DNA from: Anaerosalibacter massiliensis | Lineage (GTDB): Bacteria; Bacillota; Clostridia; Tissierellales; Sporanaerobacteraceae | DNA length: 40,276 nt | Direction of reading: 5' to 3' | NCBI GenBank assembly: GCA_000751555.1 | Contig: CCEZ01000010.1 | Location: 1 to 40,276 of the forward strand | In this document: positions 36,502 through 40,276 of the stretch, in pieces | Numbering within the stretch: the first letter of the stretch is position 1 | How the letters are laid out: every line of letters starts with the position of its first letter | Position numbers and translations under genes: made by a program | The notes under the pieces: model-generated | Told to the model about the DNA's origin: nothing | Seen by the model: only the letters and a program-made list of their open reading frames with translations | Databases searched by the model: none

Positions 36502-37647
36502 GTGTTGATTTATTTTGATAATGCTGCTACATCTTTTCCTAAACCAGAAGAGGTTTATAATGGTACCCTAAAAGCTATGAAAGAATATGGGGCTAATCCT
36601 GGAAGGTCTGGGCATAAATTAGCTCTGAAGGCAGGGAGAGGTCTTTATGAGACAAGGGATATTATTTCAAAATTATTTAATATAAATAACCCTATGGATT
36701 TAATATTTACTTATAATTGTACAGATAGCTTAAATTTAGGTATAAAGGGAGTTTTAAAAAAGGGAGATCATGTAATAACTACCTCTATGGAGCATAATTC
36801 TGTTTTAAGACCTTTAAAACATTTAGAAAGTAAAGGAATAGAGACTACTATAATAAAAGGAGATTCAAAAGGCAGAATCAATCCTTTAGATATTGAGAGA
36901 AATATTAAAAAAAATACTAAAATGATAATAATGACTCATATATCAAACTTAACAGGTACAATTATGCCTGTAAAAAAGGTTGGCGAAATAGCTAAAAAAC
37001 ATGGTATTATTTATATGGTGGATGGAGCTCAATCAGCTGGAGTTTATGATATAGATGTTGAAGAAATGAATATTGATATATTAGCTTTTCCAGGTCATAA
37101 AGGACTACTTGGCCCTCAAGGTACAGGAGGACTATACATAAGAGAAGATATTGGGATGGAAGAGTTGAAAGAAGGCGGAACAGGAAGCAGTTCTGATTCT
37201 TTATATCAGCCAGATATAAGACCAGATAAATATGAAAGTGGAACGCCAAATACCCCTGGAATTGTTGGATTAGGAAATGGTGTTAGTTATATAATTGATA
37301 AAGGTATAAATAATATTAGAGCTCATGAGGAAGATTTAACTAAACATTTTATTGAAGAAATATTAAAAATTGATGGTGTGAAAGTATATGGGCCATTAAA
37401 ATCAGGAGAACAAGCTCCAGTAGTATCTATTAACATAAGAGATGAAGATTCATCAGAAATAAGCTATATTTTAGATGATGAATATGATATTGCAGTTAGA
37501 TCTGGTCTTCATTGTGCACCTCTAGCTCACAAAACTATAAAAACTTTCAAACAAGGAGTAATAAGATTTAGTTTTGGGGTATTTAATACACATGAAGAAA
37601 TAGAATGGGGGATAAAAGCCATTAAAGAAGTTTCTAAAGAAATTTAA
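36502..37647 (+). CDS. Cysteine desulfurase family protein (class V aminotransferase, EF2568 type)
   Basis: PLP enzyme of 381 residues starting IYFDNAATSFPKPEEV. The PLP-binding lysine is K200 in FPGHKGLLGPQGTGG. The catalytic Cys338 is in RSGLHCAPLAHK. The subfamily represented by EF2568 of Enterococcus is associated with selenium-dependent molybdenum hydroxylases and may supply sulfur or selenium for the cofactor. GTG 36502 lies 6 nt after GGAGG; TTG 36505 is an alternative. It lies close to yqeC, mocA and xdhC, in keeping with that role. Confidence 0.9.
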   Translation: MLIYFDNAATSFPKPEEVYNGTLKAMKEYGANPGRSGHKLALKAGRGLYETRDIISKLFNINNPMDLIFTYNCTDSLNLGIKGVLKKGDHVITTSMEHNSVLRPLKHLESKGIETTIIKGDSKGRINPLDIERNIKKNTKMIIMTHISNLTGTIMPVKKVGEIAKKHGIIYMVDGAQSAGVYDIDVEEMNIDILAFPGHKGLLGPQGTGGLYIREDIGMEELKEGGTGSSSDSLYQPDIRPDKYESGTPNTPGIVGLGNGVSYIIDKGINNIRAHEEDLTKHFIEEILKIDGVKVYGPLKSGEQAPVVSINIRDEDSSEISYILDDEYDIAVRSGLHCAPLAHKTIKTFKQGVIRFSFGVFNTHEEIEWGIKAIKEVSKEI

Positions 37648-37665
37648 ATTAGGAAGGAGAAATTT

Positions 37666-38184
37666 ATGGAACAACTAAGGGAAGTTATAACAAGATATAA
37701 TGTAGAAGTAATTATAGGTCTCATGATTGCATTTATTTTTGTATTAATACTTTATATTATTTCTGAATTCAGAATAAATCATATTACAGAAAAATACAAT
37801 GCCTTAGTAGACGGAGTTGACACTGTAAATTTAGAGGAGCTGATAAAAGAGGCACTTGAAGAAGTAGAATTAGTTAAAAAAGACTATGAAATTATGGATG
37901 AAAAATATAATGCAGTAGATAAAAGACTTAAATGTGCAATTCAAAAAATTGGATTTATAAGATATAATGCATTTGCTGACATGGGCAGCGAACTAAGTTT
38001 TTCTATAGCCCTTCTTGATGAAAAGTTGGATGGAGTAGTGATAACTAGTATTTTTGGAAGGGATTACTCTACTTCCTATGCTAAATCTATAGCTAATGGG
38101 GATTCAAAATATTCTCTTTCAGTAGAAGAAATGCAAGCTATTGATAGGGCAAAAAAATATGAAGATTATATAACAAACATTTAA
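37666..38184 (+). CDS. DUF4446 family membrane-anchored protein
   Basis: Protein of 172 residues. One N-terminal membrane helix (about residues 14-34) is followed by a charged, probably coiled-coil region (about 50-90). A conserved C-terminal block reads IQKIGFIRYNAFADMGSELS, then FSIALLDEKLDGVVITSIF. The domain is common near the parAB/origin region of clostridia. Its function is unknown. RBS GGAAGGAG precedes the ATG, and it is probably co-transcribed with the desulfurase and lipid kinase. Confidence 0.85.
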   Translation: MEQLREVITRYNVEVIIGLMIAFIFVLILYIISEFRINHITEKYNALVDGVDTVNLEELIKEALEEVELVKKDYEIMDEKYNAVDKRLKCAIQKIGFIRYNAFADMGSELSFSIALLDEKLDGVVITSIFGRDYSTSYAKSIANGDSKYSLSVEEMQAIDRAKKYEDYITNI

Positions 38185-38195
38185 TTGGAGGAATT

Positions 38196-39080
38196 ATGGG
38201 AGATATACTTTTTATTGTGAATCCAATAGCTGGGGGTGGGAAAAGTAAGGGTTTTGTTTCTTTAATTAAGGAAATAATGGATGAATCTAAAAGAAAATAT
38301 GAAATAATTGTGACAGAAAAACCTAAAGAAGCTATTAGATTGGCTAGTCATGGTTCCATGAAAGGGTATGAAACTATAGTAGCTGTAGGAGGAGATGGAA
38401 CTATTAATGAAGTAGCTTTAGGTATATTGTCAACTGGTGCTGGGACATTAGGTATTATTCCTGGAGGTACAGGAAATGACCTAGCTAGAACTTTAAATAT
38501 TCCCAATGATCCTAAAAAAGCTATTGAAACTATTTTAAAAGGACATAAGAAAAAAATAGATGTAGGTTTTGCAAATGATAACATGTTTTTAAATATTGCA
38601 AGTATTGGGCTAGATTCAGAAATAGTAAAAAATACAGAAAAAATTAAGACAAAGATCAAAGGAAGATTTGCTTATTTTATTGGAGCTCTCAATACTTTGT
38701 TTAAATATAGAAATAAGGAAGTTAATATCCAACTAGACAATATAATTATAGATGAGGAAATTATGCTTTTAGCTGTTAGCAATGGAAAATACTATGGTGG
38801 AGGATTTAAAATTTGTCCGATGGCAGTAATTGAAGATGGATATTTTCATATATGTATAGTAAAAAAAGTGCCAAAGATAAAATTATTGCTATTTTTTCCT
38901 TTGTTTTTCAGAGGAACTCATACAAAAATTAAAAAGAATGTGGAAATATACAAAGCAAAAGAGATAAAAGTAAAAACTAGTGAAAAGACTGATCTAAATA
39001 TAGATGGAGAAATATTTGAAGTATATGGAGAGGCTGTATTTAGTATTGGAGACAAAGGTATTGATGTAGCTTGTGAATAA
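38196..39080 (+). CDS. YegS/BmrU family lipid kinase (diacylglycerol kinase type)
   Basis: Kinase of 294 residues. It has NPIAGGGKS near the N-terminus, the catalytic nucleotide loop GGDGTINEV at 65-73 and PGGTGNDLART at 89-99. The C-terminal beta domain has GGGFKICPMA and the conserved DGE of NIDGEIFEV. It phosphorylates diacylglycerol or a related lipid, recycling it into phospholipid synthesis. A TTGGAGGAAT precedes the ATG, 11 nt after the DUF4446 gene. Its stop codon sits at the foot of a hairpin that also holds the next ribosome-binding site. Confidence 0.92.
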   Translation: MGDILFIVNPIAGGGKSKGFVSLIKEIMDESKRKYEIIVTEKPKEAIRLASHGSMKGYETIVAVGGDGTINEVALGILSTGAGTLGIIPGGTGNDLARTLNIPNDPKKAIETILKGHKKKIDVGFANDNMFLNIASIGLDSEIVKNTEKIKTKIKGRFAYFIGALNTLFKYRNKEVNIQLDNIIIDEEIMLLAVSNGKYYGGGFKICPMAVIEDGYFHICIVKKVPKIKLLLFFPLFFRGTHTKIKKNVEIYKAKEIKVKTSEKTDLNIDGEIFEVYGEAVFSIGDKGIDVACE

Positions 39081-39128
39081 AAAACCTTCTAATGAACATA
39101 ATATTGTTAAAACTATAGGAGGTTTTTT
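39079..39128 (+). promoter_or_regulatory. Hairpin combining a terminator shape with the ykuS ribosome-binding site
   Basis: AAAAAACCTTCTA (39079-39091) pairs with TAGGAGGTTTTTT (39116-39128) over 13 bp with a single G-U pair and a 24-nt loop. The right arm holds the ykuS Shine-Dalgarno AGGAGG and ends in six T, directly followed by the ATG. It could end the lipid kinase transcript or hide the ykuS start. Confidence 0.6.
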
Positions 39129-39410
39129 ATGACCAAGAAAATAGCTGTACAAAATGGATTAGATGATATAAAAAAGAATTTGGAGAATTTAGGATATACT
39201 ATAGTAGATATGGATAGCAGTGATGCAGAAGCTATAGTATATATGAGAACGGAGGGGGATGGAATTCCATATATAAGTAGTTCAGTGAATATGAATACCA
39301 GGTTTGATATTGAAAATCAAAGTAGTGCTATTTTAATAAATGCAGAAGGAAGAAGTATAGAAGATATAGATGAGATAATAAAAAAGAGAAGATATACTCC
39401 CTTATTTTAG
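39129..39410 (+). CDS. YkuS family protein (UPF0180)
   Basis: Protein of 93 residues with KKIAVQNGLDDIKKNLENLG near the N-terminus and a central SSDAEAIVYM stretch, resembling the YkuS/UPF0180 family. Its function is unknown. The cysteines seen in some relatives are absent. The start follows the sequestered AGGAGG at 39117-39122. The last nine codons form one arm of a terminator and overlap the convergent yyaC by 4 nt. Confidence 0.8.
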   Translation: MTKKIAVQNGLDDIKKNLENLGYTIVDMDSSDAEAIVYMRTEGDGIPYISSSVNMNTRFDIENQSSAILINAEGRSIEDIDEIIKKRRYTPLF

Positions 39411-39432
39411 GATATATCTTCTCCATTTTTTT
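39386..39432. terminator. Bidirectional terminator inside overlapping gene ends
   Basis: A perfect 11-bp stem GAGAAGATATA (39386-39396 with 39413-39423) and a 16-nt loop. On the plus strand it is followed by CA and seven T; on the minus strand by six T. It serves ykuS and yyaC, and each arm is coding sequence of one of the two genes. Confidence 0.8.
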
Positions 39433-40003
39433 CCTTTGAAATTTTTAATAATGCGATATATATACTCTGGGAAATAGCTTCTGCCATATTCATAACTAAA
39501 TTAAGTCGTGTGTTCTGTAAAACAACATATTCCATCATCCCACCTATATTTACCACTCCTGTAATGCTTAAATCTCCTATTTTAGGCAATTTTTTATTTA
39601 CTCCAAGTCCAGGATTTAAAGGACCATCTTTAATATTTAAATATCCTATTCTATCAGCTCTACCAAGAGATGCGTCTATTGCAATAATAAAAGGATTTAA
39701 AAACCTATCATATATATAATCAATTTTTTCTTCAAGATTTTTTGCATGTACTGGTTTTTCAAGAGTTCCCAAAAGGTATGTATCTTCATATATAGAAAGA
39801 ATATGTTCTAGTTTATAACCTACTAAAGGTCCTAATGCATCTCCTGTAGATCTATCAGATCCTATACAGAGTATAATTAATTCTTTATAACTATTTACAT
39901 ATTTGCTTATTAATTGTTCAGAGATTAGATCACTAAAAGTGGATACTGCTAGGGGAGATTTTGAATCTACAGTATATTTATTAGTATTGGAATATAGTTT
40001 CAT
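39407..40003 (-). CDS. yyaC: Spore protease YyaC
   Basis: Protein of 198 residues. It has ILCIGSDRSTGDALGPLVG near residues 44-62, IIAIDASLGRADRIGYL in the middle and GDLSITGVVNIGGMMEY towards the C-terminus, matching the YyaC family related to the germination protease fold. Presence supports a spore former. It is the only gene right of the origin transcribed towards it. An AGGAGG precedes the ATG. Its exact substrate is not known. Confidence 0.9.
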   Translation of the reverse strand: MKLYSNTNKYTVDSKSPLAVSTFSDLISEQLISKYVNSYKELIILCIGSDRSTGDALGPLVGYKLEHILSIYEDTYLLGTLEKPVHAKNLEEKIDYIYDRFLNPFIIAIDASLGRADRIGYLNIKDGPLNPGLGVNKKLPKIGDLSITGVVNIGGMMEYVVLQNTRLNLVMNMAEAISQSIYIALLKISKEKNGEDIS

Positions 40004-40136
40004 TTAGAGCCTCCTAATATAATTCTTTTTAATATTTATATTGTAAGAACTACTATATTAGAAGTATTACCTAAAAATAGTTTATAAATACTTAAACTAT
40101 ATATCCCATATCTATAATAAAAAAGTAAAAAAACTA

Positions 40137-40165
40137 TTGACAATACGATAATAAGATGATAGACT
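40137..40165 (+). promoter_or_regulatory. Sigma-A promoter firing out of the right edge (first of a tandem pair)
   Basis: TTGACA (40137-40142), 17-nt spacer, TAGACT (40160-40165). No gene follows it in the window. The region 40004-40276 has no coding sequence. Confidence 0.6.
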
Positions 40166-40224
40166 CTTATATTGTTGTCAGCAAAACATATTTCAAAAAT
40201 AATTTAAAAAATACTTGAAAATAG

Positions 40225-40253
40225 TTGACAATGAATAAAAAACATGGTAAGCT
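40225..40253 (+). promoter_or_regulatory. Sigma-A promoter firing out of the right edge (second of a tandem pair)
   Basis: TTGACA (40225-40230), 17-nt spacer, TAAGCT (40248-40253), with an extended -10 TG at 40245-40246. The -35 boxes of this pair are 88 bp apart. The sequence after it ends in CTCAAAAGAACCT, which resembles rRNA leaders. Confidence 0.6.
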
Positions 40254-40276
40254 ATTTAAGCAACTCAAAAGAACCT

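Overview
The window is the replication-origin region of a low-GC, spore-forming Firmicute, most likely of the Clostridia/Tissierellia type. Three things point there: the strongly AT-biased DNA and codons, the gene order around dnaA, and the sporulation-associated genes (a YtaF-like protein, YyaC, Spo0J/Soj, and RemB/Noc homologues). A purine-salvage and selenium-molybdenum block on the right (PucR-type regulator, adenine deaminase, YqeC, MocA, XdhC, EF2568-type cysteine desulfurase, FchA, formate-type channel) suggests an anaerobe that ferments purines or amino acids, such as Gottschalkia or Tissierella relatives. That assignment is an inference; no 16S rRNA gene is present.

Layout. Replication starts between about 12.7 and 14.8 kb. 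Every gene to the left is on the minus strand, and every gene to the right is on the plus strand except the last, yyaC, so almost all transcription follows the forks. Left arm, moving away from the origin: dnaA, an unwinding region, dnaN, yaaA (S4 protein), recF, remB, gyrB, an oligopeptide-type ABC transporter (binding protein and two permeases, no ATPase), gyrA, then rsbV-rsbW-sigB. Right arm: rpmH, rnpA, yidD, yidC, khpB/jag, mnmE, mnmG, rsmG, noc, soj, spo0J with a perfect parS, ytaF, a Na+/Ca2+ exchanger-type protein, a long structured leader and an AGCS symporter, a formate/nitrite channel, fchA, a broken pucR, adenine deaminase, yqeC-mocA-xdhC, nhaC, a cysteine desulfurase, a DUF4446 protein, a lipid kinase, ykuS and yyaC.

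The origin is bipartite. A cluster of DnaA boxes lies upstream of dnaA (14.38-14.73 kb). A second element between dnaA and dnaN has a perfect DnaA box, a short GC patch and six consecutive DnaA-trios, the arrangement known for the Bacillus subtilis unwinding site. Both ends of the window carry pairs of strong sigma-A promoters about 90 bp apart that fire outwards. They look like rRNA operon promoters, so the sequence may be a contig that stops at rRNA repeats.

The genes of the right-hand accessory block fit together. Adenine deaminase feeds purine breakdown; YqeC, MocA, XdhC and the cysteine desulfurase are known maturation partners of selenium-dependent molybdenum hydroxylases such as purine or xanthine hydroxylase. 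FchA would process the formimino-tetrahydrofolate made when purines are degraded, and the FNT channel would move the resulting formate. The hydroxylase itself and SelD are not in the window. The least explained stretch is the roughly 390-nt leader before the AGCS symporter, where two alternative hairpins compete for the ribosome-binding site. Several terminators overlap the coding sequences they end, including a parS that doubles as the spo0J terminator arm and a bidirectional terminator inside two overlapping convergent genes.
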